A DNA stretch of 45,348 nucleotides from a virus. Within the stretch, counting starts at the first letter, position 1. Each line of letters opens with the position of its first letter. Below, piece by piece: positions 26,336-32,952 of this stretch. The stretch spans positions 1 to 45,348 of IMG/VR virus record IMGVR_UViG_3300010150_000033; one strand, 5' to 3'. Both the position numbers and the translations under genes were made by a program. Under the pieces are notes generated by a model. That model was not told the origin of the DNA. It made no database searches and saw only the letters and a list, made by a program, of their open reading frames with translations.

Positions 26336-27796
26336 TCATCCAATCTGTTGTTCTTCTGTCCCATCTTCATCCATCCCACAAAGCATCTCTATCTCTTCAA
26401 TCCCTACACAGTCTTTCTTGCCAGCGGAATGGACAATTGAAATTATCCGCCCGTGTATGTATGGACCATAGTCACCCCAGCCTGCGGCATTTACCTCGGC
26501 TTCAACAAAGATAGGGGTGGCTAATGTAAACTCATCATTCAACAATTTTGCCGATGACGGGTTCATCTGTTTCAGTTTCTTGGTTATATCGGGTTCCGCT
26601 TCGATCAATCCAACTGGATAATACGAGTTGCCATCTCTAGCCGCTACTCTCCATTTACCCACCAATGGTGCGTGAGACTCGTGAATAGATTCGACCCATT
26701 TGCCACTCACCACCCTGAAAATAGGCTTTTTCTTGACCTTTGCTGACATTACAACCATCTCATAATGTGTATTTTCATAAGTGTTTACTCCATCAGCATT
26801 CCACAGTATAACGGCTTTGTCTTTCGATATATGCTGGCTTGCATCTGTTGGGTCAGATAATTTCTTGACCTTTTTCAAAGCCCATTTAGGTAATGTATCT
26901 TCCAACGATTTTCTTCTGTTTGCATAGGTGAGGTTGTTGTCATTGAGGATGTCGCACACTAGCAGTTGCCGACCTCTATGTGATGCATACTCCACGAGGT
27001 AAATGCCATTGGGGAATGTATTGTATATCTCATAACCGCCCTCCATGTCAACTTCGGAACCTGATGAGTCAAACAATTTGATTGTGTCCTCCATTACATG
27101 CAGGCTCATCCACTCCCCTTCAGGATGCTCCATATAACAGCCTGTAAACTTGACATCATTTGGAGACTCGACATAGGTGGGGGATGGGATTATGATGCCA
27201 ATGCCTGTTTTGGGCTGTATGAGCGGATACAGGTCCTCGCCCTGCGATAATACAAAACATGTCCTCTCCATACCCACTAAGTATGATGCTCTTTTGATTT
27301 GGTAATACAACTCTCCATTGGCCCACGCTAGTGCGGCGATGATATGTCTCCTTCTAGCAACCCCCGTTCTGATACTCATTCTCATGATCAGTGAATGTAA
27401 GTCTCTTGAGTCAATCCTTTGAAACAATGGCCTCATGTATTCGGCTCTTAACTCATTATCACTCGCTGTCAGGACCATTTTCAAAATGCTAATTGCACGG
27501 CCCGCATTCATAGTAGTGCTATGTGCTTCTGACAATTGAGATAACAAGTGTATAGGGTCAGGGTCATCATCGACCTCATCAGCATGTGCATCGGTCAGAT
27601 GAAAGAATATCTCCCTGAAGTCTTCATCAGACAACCGAGTATCGCTAGAAGGAGAATAGAAGTAGTAAACAATAGCGTATTGATTTGATTTGTTCGCATT
27701 CAAACAGTTTGCTATCAGGCGTTCAGGTTTCAATGAACCCATTAGTCTAGTGCATTCAGCAAGAGACCTGAAAGGTAAATCCGAATATGTATTCAA
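26336..27796 (-). CDS. ATP-dependent DNA ligase homologue lacking the catalytic lysine
   Basis: 486 residues from a TTG that overlaps the upstream stop (TTGA) and sits behind GGAGGAGGG. Residues ~95-200 match the ligase N-terminal DNA-binding domain: YMRPLFQRIDSRDLHSLIMR, then MSIRTGVARRRHIIAALAWA, then the linker PLIQPKTGIG. The nucleotidyltransferase motif I region, normally E-K-x-D-G-x-R, reads MEHPEGEWMSLH (222-233), with His at the lysine and Trp at the arginine. Motif IIIa is LLVCDIL (278-284) and is followed by the RRKSLEDTL helix. Motif IV (EGxxxK) reads ADGVNTY. A C-terminal OB-like domain ends at VEAEVNAAGWGDYGPYIHGR. AMP transfer therefore looks impossible by the usual mechanism. 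It may be a nick-binding or scaffold protein. Confidence 0.65.
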   Translation of the reverse strand: MNTYSDLPFRSLAECTRLMGSLKPERLIANCLNANKSNQYAIVYYFYSPSSDTRLSDEDFREIFFHLTDAHADEVDDDPDPIHLLSQLSEAHSTTMNAGRAISILKMVLTASDNELRAEYMRPLFQRIDSRDLHSLIMRMSIRTGVARRRHIIAALAWANGELYYQIKRASYLVGMERTCFVLSQGEDLYPLIQPKTGIGIIIPSPTYVESPNDVKFTGCYMEHPEGEWMSLHVMEDTIKLFDSSGSEVDMEGGYEIYNTFPNGIYLVEYASHRGRQLLVCDILNDNNLTYANRRKSLEDTLPKWALKKVKKLSDPTDASQHISKDKAVILWNADGVNTYENTHYEMVVMSAKVKKKPIFRVVSGKWVESIHESHAPLVGKWRVAARDGNSYYPVGLIEAEPDITKKLKQMNPSSAKLLNDEFTLATPIFVEAEVNAAGWGDYGPYIHGRIISIVHSAGKKDCVGIEEIEMLCGMDEDGTEEQQIG

Positions 27797-28236
27797 GCCG
27801 CTCCCTCCTCCGTTGGAGGGGAGGGGTATTCAGATAGCAACAAATCAAGTGCATCTTGGTCAGGTATAACGCTCAACACAATAGGTTGTAAATCGGTGGT
27901 TTGGACCCACCTAGTCCCCTCCCTCCTCTTGTCCTTTGACATAACCCTGACCCTGAAGCCGGTGACTGATTTAGCGGTATCCGCTAGAGAATTGACAGAA
28001 CGCCTGTTGCCGGTCATATGTGCTACGACATAGATGCAATCGCATAGAAGCCTCACAGGAGTCCTAGGGACCTTCATCAGTAATGCCATCCATAAGTCAT
28101 ATGATAGTATGGCAATGTCTTGAGGAAGGTCTAATGCGGAGCATATTTGCTCGGCCTTTTCAAAGTGAATGTCGTAAAATTGTTCATTCAATAGGAACAA
28201 CTCCGCTTGTTTCTTGATCGTCCCAAAGACTGTCAT
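27793..28236 (-). CDS. TFIIB-like single cyclin-fold protein
   Basis: 147 residues from the ATG at 28236, which overlaps the PC4-like gene by 53 nt. A TTG at 28191 behind GGAG, overlapping by only 8 nt, is an attractive alternative (132 residues). The core RTPVRLLCDCIYVVAHMTGN, RRSVNSLADTAKSVTG follows the TFB/TFIIB cyclin repeat (AAA.lY.Aarl.g..rt..eia..a.Vt). Only one repeat and no N-terminal zinc ribbon or B-finger are present, so it is not a full TFB. It may modulate the host preinitiation complex or bind viral promoters. Another cyclin-fold or unrelated helical protein remains possible. Adjacent to a PC4-like gene, it forms a small transcription module. Confidence 0.45.
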   Translation of the reverse strand: MTVFGTIKKQAELFLLNEQFYDIHFEKAEQICSALDLPQDIAILSYDLWMALLMKVPRTPVRLLCDCIYVVAHMTGNRRSVNSLADTAKSVTGFRVRVMSKDKRREGTRWVQTTDLQPIVLSVIPDQDALDLLLSEYPSPPTEEGAA

Positions 28237-28489
28237 TTGCTAATGCCTCGGTCAAATAAGAATGTAAATCACGAACCTCATCTTTGGTTAGCATGACCCC
28301 CTGCTTCGTATAGCCCGTGTGTCCTGAAAAGTTTGGGACAACTCGGAAAAGTCTGATATTCAAAATGCGTGTATTGAAACCCTTTGAAGTCATAGTGTGC
28401 AACTCCATCCCCATATGACATCTAGCCTCGATTTTACCTATCAGCCTAGATTCAAGGTGGCCCCAATCTGTTTTCTTCGTCATGTTCAT
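28184..28489 (-). CDS. PC4/Sub1-like transcription coactivator or ssDNA-binding protein
   Basis: 101 residues; ATGA coupling with the upstream gene. The segment RILNIRLFRVVPNF, then HTGYTKQGVMLTKDEVRDLH, SYLTEAL matches the PC4 (p15) fold pattern: a 'vdiR.f' strand, 'kpt.kGisL..~ew..L' and a terminal helix. In eukaryotes and some phages PC4-like dimers bind ssDNA and help transcription or replication. The N-terminal ~40 residues (DWGHLESRLIGKIEARCHMG) are specific to this protein. Whether it acts in transcription or as a replication ssDNA-binding factor is open. Confidence 0.6.
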   Translation of the reverse strand: MNMTKKTDWGHLESRLIGKIEARCHMGMELHTMTSKGFNTRILNIRLFRVVPNFSGHTGYTKQGVMLTKDEVRDLHSYLTEALANDSLWDDQETSGVVPIE

Positions 28490-29019
28490 TCCTCTTCATT
28501 GACAGGTGGTGCTTCTCTAGCCTTTTGCTGTTTCATCAGATACGCTGAATCATCAACAACTACATGCTTGCCCCTCATATCGTGAGGAATTGCCTCCAAC
28601 TCGCCGCATAGGGGGCATTGGCCCTCCATGCTAATTGGGATATATTGGACTCCTGCATTCAATGCAACAATACGGATAATAGCACCACAGCCCGTGTCAC
28701 ATAATGCGACATTGCCGATGTCTTCATCCTTTACAATAATCTGATCTTCATGATTGTCAAATGCTTCATGAATATCCTCATTGACATTCCAGTTAATCAA
28801 TTCACTTAGCCCAACAATCCAATCATGTCGGTCAAATATAGATGAGCCAAAAGCATCGTCAACGGGTTTACTACTGTGCATTATAGCCAGCGTCAGTTGA
28901 GTCTCACCTGTCCTGACATATACGCCTACTGCTGGCAATGTCCACGAGCCTCCGAGAGCCAAACCATTCCATAGACGATAAGCCCATTCAATGTCTCGCT
29001 GTGTTGGTTCAGGCATCAT
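28486..29019 (-). CDS. Hypothetical protein with zinc-binding cysteines
   Basis: 177 residues. The N-terminal ~90 residues form an alpha/beta domain (RDIEWAYRLWNGLALGGSWT, GETQLTLAIMHSSKPVDDAF). The C-terminal half has CDTGCGAIIRIVALNAGVQY and QCPLCGELEAIP, a four-cysteine zinc ribbon. It ends with a helix and an acidic tail. The ATG at 29019 overlaps the 51-residue zinc gene by 11 nt, and the end overlaps the PC4-like gene by ATGA. Ribbon fused to an unknown domain; function not assignable. Confidence 0.55.
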   Translation of the reverse strand: MMPEPTQRDIEWAYRLWNGLALGGSWTLPAVGVYVRTGETQLTLAIMHSSKPVDDAFGSSIFDRHDWIVGLSELINWNVNEDIHEAFDNHEDQIIVKDEDIGNVALCDTGCGAIIRIVALNAGVQYIPISMEGQCPLCGELEAIPHDMRGKHVVVDDSAYLMKQQKAREAPPVNEEE

Positions 29020-29164
29020 GAAACATCCACCTCCTACAAACAGGGCATTTGATTACTGGTTTTACCTTGCGGTTGATTATATCCATTTTCTCCCCATCTC
29101 TTAGCATGTAGTCGTTTTTACAATCAGGGCATTTGACATTGACCTTTTCAGCGGCCTCCATCAT
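29009..29164 (-). CDS. Zinc-ribbon miniprotein, 51 residues
   Basis: Hand-translated from the ATG pair at 29164: MMEAAEKVNVKCPDCKNDYM, LRDGEKMDIINRKVKPVIKC, PVCRRWMFHDA. CPDC and CPVC give a classic ribbon with a charged ~25-residue spacer. The start overlaps the upstream stop as ATGA (29161-29164), and the AGGAGGTGG at its end provides the ribosome site for the next gene. The coupling on both sides makes it a confident small gene. Function unknown. Confidence 0.65.
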   Translation of the reverse strand: MMEAAEKVNVKCPDCKNDYMLRDGEKMDIINRKVKPVIKCPVCRRWMFHDA

Positions 29165-29466
29165 ATCTCACCTAATTCTTCATCGGTCATGGACTGTATT
29201 TTCTTGGTCTTGAATACATTCAGAATACCTCCCTGTATTCTGTCTCGGTCTTTTCTGTAATGCTCAATCCATCCATTTGCTGTCTTGATAGCCGCATCAA
29301 TGACGGTCAATGCGTTGACTCTTTCAACTCCGGTCATGTCTTCGGTGAATTGACTACTACCGATCAACATCCCTCGGTCAACCCTCAATTCGGTAATGAC
29401 CTCGTTCCATGGCTGAATAGCCATTCGATATTTGCGTTCAGCGACGAGTCCGTCCCAATCAGACAT
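29161..29466 (-). CDS. Hypothetical helical protein
   Basis: 101 residues starting at MSDWDGLVAERKY (29466). The start sits 2 nt after the stop of the 46-residue zinc gene, with GGGGGAGG about 8 nt upstream; an in-frame TTG further upstream is not needed. It is mostly alpha-helical (PWNEVITELRVDRGMLIGSS, ALTVIDAAIKTANGWIEHYR) with a basic segment (RKDRDRIQGG). No family recognised. A small adaptor or dimeric helical protein is plausible. Confidence 0.55.
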   Translation of the reverse strand: MSDWDGLVAERKYRMAIQPWNEVITELRVDRGMLIGSSQFTEDMTGVERVNALTVIDAAIKTANGWIEHYRKDRDRIQGGILNVFKTKKIQSMTDEELGEI

Positions 29467-29468
29467 AT

Positions 29469-29609
29469 TCAAATCCTCCCCCAACGGGCGGCTTTTTGTT
29501 CATAATATGCGTCCCAACTGATGTAGTCTTTGCATACTGGACATTCAAATATCTCCTCTTTGCTGACCATTTGACAGTCGCAATCGTCGCACCAAACAGT
29601 GTCTTGCAT
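29469..29609 (-). CDS. Zinc-ribbon miniprotein, 46 residues
   Basis: Hand-translated: MQDTVWCDDCDCQMVSKEEI, FECPVCKDYISWDAYYEQKA, then ARWGRI. CDDC and CPVC pairs form a short ribbon with a C-terminal helix. The stop lies 2 nt before the ATG of the next gene, and its final codons (TGGGGGAGG) contain that gene's Shine-Dalgarno. This explains both start choices and supports reality. Function unknown. Confidence 0.6.
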   Translation of the reverse strand: MQDTVWCDDCDCQMVSKEEIFECPVCKDYISWDAYYEQKAARWGRI

Positions 29610-29642
29610 AGTAACTGCCAAGGGGGTCTGCCTTTTCAAGGC

Positions 29643-30011
29643 TCACACCACCATGTCTTCTCCTGATGACATGGACTGGGACCTCGATGCTAATGTGGCA
29701 CGGCGGGCATAAAACCAACGCCATCCGGGGCTTTCAGGTCCAACAAAGAACACCTTTTCATCAGGTTCTATTGCGGGCAAAACCCATTCAACGATTTCCT
29801 CCTGCGGAATCATAGGAGTATATTCAACTTCTCTTTTCTGTCCATTATGCTTAACCACTACAACTCCTGTAAAACCGGGGTCTTTGAGGACCACGCAGGT
29901 TTCGCCGTAAACAAGCGCACCTGACATATCAAATGCATATTGAGGGATCAAGTCCCCCTCGTAATAGACTTCATCATTTAGGGGGTTCAACCACGCTATT
30001 GGCTCGCTCAT
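29643..30011 (-). CDS. Hypothetical protein
   Basis: 122 residues, beta-rich (YEGDLIPQYAFDMSGALVYG, FTGVVVVKHNGQKREVEYTP, EKVFFVGPESPGWRWFYARR) with a short C-terminal Ser/Met tail. No recognised family. The ATGA overlap with the upstream 212-residue gene shows coupling. Just after the stop, the minus-strand sequence GCCTTGAAAAGGC (29642-29630) can fold into a 5-bp hairpin, which may slow or end transcription. Confidence 0.5.
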   Translation of the reverse strand: MSEPIAWLNPLNDEVYYEGDLIPQYAFDMSGALVYGETCVVLKDPGFTGVVVVKHNGQKREVEYTPMIPQEEIVEWVLPAIEPDEKVFFVGPESPGWRWFYARRATLASRSQSMSSGEDMVV

Positions 30012-30646
30012 GCCCAGTCCTCTCTTTGATGTTCGGGAATGCTAGGCATTGATTTGTCCATTTTAACAACTCCTGCCCCGTCATATGCCTGTGGTTCCGC
30101 ATCACATGCTTCACATGGACCCTCATGGTCTTTCATTTGAGGGTGGCCACACCATTCACAGGTTTTGCCCTCCCAAATAACATCGGCAGTAAAGTCGTAA
30201 GAACCGTCATCTGTTCTTTTTGCGAAGTGCTTTTTCTGATCAACTTCTTTTGCTTTCATTGGTATAACCTCCCAGTGATTGTCTTCTAAACTAGCAATGA
30301 AGTCGGGACAGTCTTCAGGTTCAATCGCCGTTGATGCCATTGGGCTTACTGCCATGTCATAAATCACCCACCCTCTCCTGCCATCAGCAGTGATAACAGC
30401 CATTCCTCTTTTGTTCAACACCTCAAATGGGAGGTCAATATAGGGCAACAGCGCAAAAGGTGCTTTGTAATTCCATAATGTAATCGAAGAATGTTCTTCA
30501 GGGACTTCTATCCAATCAGGCCCTTCTTCAGAAACGACATCCTCAATTCTAGTGTTCTCATCGATGATTAACACCGCACCTGACCACTGCCTCAATACGA
30601 CACTGATAGGTATTTTTGGGGCAACTGGTATTGTTAGCGCACTCAT
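30008..30646 (-). CDS. Hypothetical protein with zinc knuckle
   Basis: 212 residues; the ATGA-coupled start is preceded by GGAGGTTTCTC. The N-terminal ~130 residues are beta-rich (PISVVLRQWSGAVLIIDENT, RGMAVITADGRRGWVIYDMA). A zinc site lies near the C-terminus: TCEWCGHPQMKDHEGPCEAC. This is a C-x2-C-x6-H-x3-C-x2-C-type cluster. No family recognised. It sits in a run of small zinc proteins. Confidence 0.5.
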   Translation of the reverse strand: MSALTIPVAPKIPISVVLRQWSGAVLIIDENTRIEDVVSEEGPDWIEVPEEHSSITLWNYKAPFALLPYIDLPFEVLNKRGMAVITADGRRGWVIYDMAVSPMASTAIEPEDCPDFIASLEDNHWEVIPMKAKEVDQKKHFAKRTDDGSYDFTADVIWEGKTCEWCGHPQMKDHEGPCEACDAEPQAYDGAGVVKMDKSMPSIPEHQREDWA

Positions 30647-30945
30647 TGAGAAACCTCCATTGTCAGTAATTCTTCAGCGGCTTTTTTTGCCGGACCTGAT
30701 ATGATGATCGGGTGTTTATCGTTTTCAGACCGTGCAATCTCCCAGCGAGTTGTTTTCAATAACACCCTCCCATCAGGAGTATCCGCATATCTGTTTGCTG
30801 GGACCATCCTCATCCAAGACGGTGGGAAGCCCAATACAGATACAGCGGCACGCCATACCAATGACGAATGCTGACGACTCTTTGGTCGGTTCTGTGGGGT
30901 CCATACTGTTGTAGCAGGGCCTCGGCCTCTCCTAGTTTTTGACAC
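30643..30945 (-). CDS. Hypothetical basic protein
   Basis: Start taken at the GTG at 30945 (MSKTRRGRG when initiated), which follows AGGGGG at about 7 nt and overlaps the upstream stop by 14 nt; 100 residues. An in-frame TTG at 30978 is the alternative. The N-terminus is Arg/Lys-rich (SKTRRGRGPATTVWTPQNRP), the middle has WRAAVSVLGFPPSWMRMVPA, and the C-terminus is helical (ISGPAKKAAEELLTMEVSQ). No motif recognised; nucleic-acid binding is suggested by charge. Confidence 0.45.
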   Translation of the reverse strand: MSKTRRGRGPATTVWTPQNRPKSRQHSSLVWRAAVSVLGFPPSWMRMVPANRYADTPDGRVLLKTTRWEIARSENDKHPIIISGPAKKAAEELLTMEVSQ

Positions 30946-31240
30946 GGATAGACCCCCTGTCTTTACGGATGACTCCAATCACTTTACCTTTGTTGATATT
31001 GTCAAGAACCCATAGGCCAAACGAAGCATCATCCATGCCCCCCGCCTTCAGTGCCTCATCATTACAATCAAGACACCAGTCGTTACGCTCACCCATCATA
31101 TCAGGGTGGTCAAAGCGAACCTTCATGCAATTTTCACATGACGGTGCATTAGCAATGTCCTCATCAGTAACTATGAGCATTCTCATGGGGATGTTCCCCA
31201 ATGGCGGGAATGGCATAGGAACCACCTTTACTTCACTCAT
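30932..31240 (-). CDS. Zinc-finger protein
   Basis: 102 residues. Cys pairs CENCMKVRFDHP and WCLDCNDEALKAGG in the centre form a treble-clef-like or ribbon site, flanked by a beta N-terminus and a C-terminal strand/basic tail (GKVIGVIRKDRGSIRVKN). The start is coupled to the 30-residue gene (stop TGA inside ATGA). Function unknown. Confidence 0.55.
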   Translation of the reverse strand: MSEVKVVPMPFPPLGNIPMRMLIVTDEDIANAPSCENCMKVRFDHPDMMGERNDWCLDCNDEALKAGGMDDASFGLWVLDNINKGKVIGVIRKDRGSIRVKN

Positions 31241-31329
31241 TCGATCACCTCTTCACATTTGGTGCAGGAGGTCGGATGACATCCGACATGGCGAGGCACT
31301 GGCTCATCACATTCGCAGGGCATCATCAT
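31237..31329 (-). CDS. Cysteine-rich microprotein, 30 residues
   Basis: Hand-translated: MMMPCECDEPVPRHVGCHPT, SCTKCEEVIE. Five Cys and two His in 30 residues could hold one or two metal ions. The ATG run at 31329-31323 overlaps the upstream stop as ATGA and lies behind a strong AAGGAGGAGG. The stop overlaps the next ATG. With both junctions matching the operon's rule, it is probably a real gene despite its size. Confidence 0.5.
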   Translation of the reverse strand: MMMPCECDEPVPRHVGCHPTSCTKCEEVIE

Positions 31330-31757
31330 TCCTCCTCCTTCACGAAGACTGGGCCATCAGAAGACTGGACCCACAGGCCCTCCGCTTCTTCATCCCAATC
31401 AGGATTAGTCAATTCAATCAGGATATTGCCAACAATAGGTCTGCCGGTTAAAGTGGTCGCTCGCTTGTTCAGTGGCAACTGCTTCAGGTCTCCTTCTTCA
31501 TCACACCATAGGTTCTGAATGTTCTCATCAAACCTGCTGATGTCTTCGATTGTAAACTGTGGGTGAGAAAAGACACCCATCCAAAACAATTCGGCAGTCT
31601 TGATAGGATAGATTGGGATGAAGGGCGTAAAGTAGCCACCAATCATGTCCTGCATCCACCTAATGCGTTGAGGTCCGTCTTCAAGTCTAGGCCCCATGAT
31701 AGGATATAGTATAGCCTCGCTGTCATCAGCCGAAATCCAAATCCATTCAGACCTCAT
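31326..31757 (-). CDS. DUF3846-like protein
   Basis: 143 residues. The central pattern IRWMQDMIGGYFTPFIPIYP, then NLWCDEEGDLKQLPLNKRAT, then GRPIVGNILIELT follows the DUF3846 signature seen in phages and mobile elements (VGGyi~~~, NEeGkl..LpiNr.A, i~G~vlv). Function of the family is unknown. The C-terminus is acidic (FVKEEE). ATGA coupling on both sides. Confidence 0.6.
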   Translation of the reverse strand: MRSEWIWISADDSEAILYPIMGPRLEDGPQRIRWMQDMIGGYFTPFIPIYPIKTAELFWMGVFSHPQFTIEDISRFDENIQNLWCDEEGDLKQLPLNKRATTLTGRPIVGNILIELTNPDWDEEAEGLWVQSSDGPVFVKEEE

Positions 31758-32653
31758 TCAAACACCACCTGATCCATTGCTTCGTAAATATCATTTCGTA
31801 TTTCAGGGTCGATATGCTTAGACTCCATGTCCATGGATAGTGCTTCAGACAATATGTTCCATGCGTCTTCAGGCATTGTAATAGTCACTGTCTTGACCTC
31901 TTCTTCAGCGATGAAGTCACCCCAGCCCTGCAACTGTTTCTTAGTTGCCCAGCCCCTCTTATAGAACATAAGTGCGGCGTTCTGTGCGATAATGAAGTCC
32001 TCCTCATCCAAATCATTGATGCCGCATTCCATGTTCCACATAGCACAGTAATGCAGGAGGTTCTGTTGGTCATAATCATCCAAATCAACTACTCCCTTTT
32101 CTTCAATCAATTCGATTGATGCGTGAACAAAGTCAGCAAGGTGAATAGTATCACTTGGTCTGTATTCAAGGTTGTAGTATTGGTCCCATGTTTCTATTGA
32201 GCCGTCTTCAGGCATTAGGATTCTCCTAGCCTCGTGTTCCTTGAGTCCTCTTTGACCAATGGGTGTAAAACCGCACCAGTCAGAAAACTCCTTTCGACAG
32301 TCGGCATGAGCGTCCATGGAGTCGATTAGCCTGTGGCATAATTCCTCAAGCACAGTCTGATGAATGACATCAGTTGCATCGGTAATAGAGCGGTGGTGTT
32401 TTCCTGTCCCCTCAATGATTGTTTCATCGACTCGCATCTCTTCTTTATGCATCTCGCACCATCCGTGGTCCCACGCTGATTGAGCCGTCAATAGATTGCC
32501 TTCATGGTCTTCATATTCATACTTCGCAATGTCTTCAGCATCAAACATTTCATCCCAATCAACTCTAGCATCAGCCTCATTGAGATAGATGGATGAACCG
32601 TTTGGTATGCCGCCGTGATAGTGGGTGATTACCCATGCTTTGATTCCTGTCAT
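31754..32653 (-). CDS. Large acidic hypothetical protein
   Basis: 299 residues, strongly acidic throughout (for example DARVDWDEMFDAEDIAKYEY and NDLDEEDFIIAQNAALMFYK). The N-terminus has a beta segment (GIKAWVITHYHGG). The C-terminal ~50 residues contain a strand KTVTITMPEDAWNILSEALS that resembles a ribbon-helix-helix-type dimerisation unit. Isolated Cys and His occur (WCEMHKEEM, DAHADCRKEFSDWCGF), but no clear metal site. An acidic DNA-mimic or an anti-host factor is a possibility, not a call. Strong GGAGGAG before the ATG. Confidence 0.45.
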   Translation of the reverse strand: MTGIKAWVITHYHGGIPNGSSIYLNEADARVDWDEMFDAEDIAKYEYEDHEGNLLTAQSAWDHGWCEMHKEEMRVDETIIEGTGKHHRSITDATDVIHQTVLEELCHRLIDSMDAHADCRKEFSDWCGFTPIGQRGLKEHEARRILMPEDGSIETWDQYYNLEYRPSDTIHLADFVHASIELIEEKGVVDLDDYDQQNLLHYCAMWNMECGINDLDEEDFIIAQNAALMFYKRGWATKKQLQGWGDFIAEEEVKTVTITMPEDAWNILSEALSMDMESKHIDPEIRNDIYEAMDQVVFE

Positions 32654-32655
32654 AA

Positions 32656-32952
32656 TTACTCCTCCTCCACAGATACTACTGCTTTGATTCCAAGTTTACT
32701 AGCGATCATTCCGTATGGTTCTGAAACCTTGATTGGGCGTTGGTCGCCAGCGAGCATAACAAACGACCCTTCAAGCGGGTCCAATGTCATAGGTGATATT
32801 GAGATGATAGATGAAATCCGAACAAGGATAACCATGCCCGTGTGTCCATTGACCTGCGTCAGACGGACAAACTTTGGCTCAATGCGTAGTCGTGCTGGCA
32901 ACCACTTGTTGCGTGAGGCCGCTGTGCCAATGACCGGCTTGAAGTCCTTCAT
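32656..32952 (-). CDS. Small FlbD-like beta protein
   Basis: 98 residues. The segment FVRLTQVNGHTGMVILVRIS, SIISISPM, then GSFVMLAGDQRPIKVSEPYG, MIASKLG is similar in pattern to the small FlbD family and its phage relatives (lT.lnG....vn...I..i.p...~v~l..g....V.E....i...l). The match is by pattern only. The TGATG junction with the 570-residue gene and the GGAGGTGG ribosome site support the start. Function unknown. Confidence 0.5.
   Translation of the reverse strand: MKDFKPVIGTAASRNKWLPARLRIEPKFVRLTQVNGHTGMVILVRISSIISISPMTLDPLEGSFVMLAGDQRPIKVSEPYGMIASKLGIKAVVSVEEE

Noticed and set aside
30939-31451. 170-codon plus-strand open frame
   Set aside because: It lies opposite three coupled minus-strand genes with good ribosome sites and has low-complexity Ser/His/Ile composition typical of an antisense shadow.
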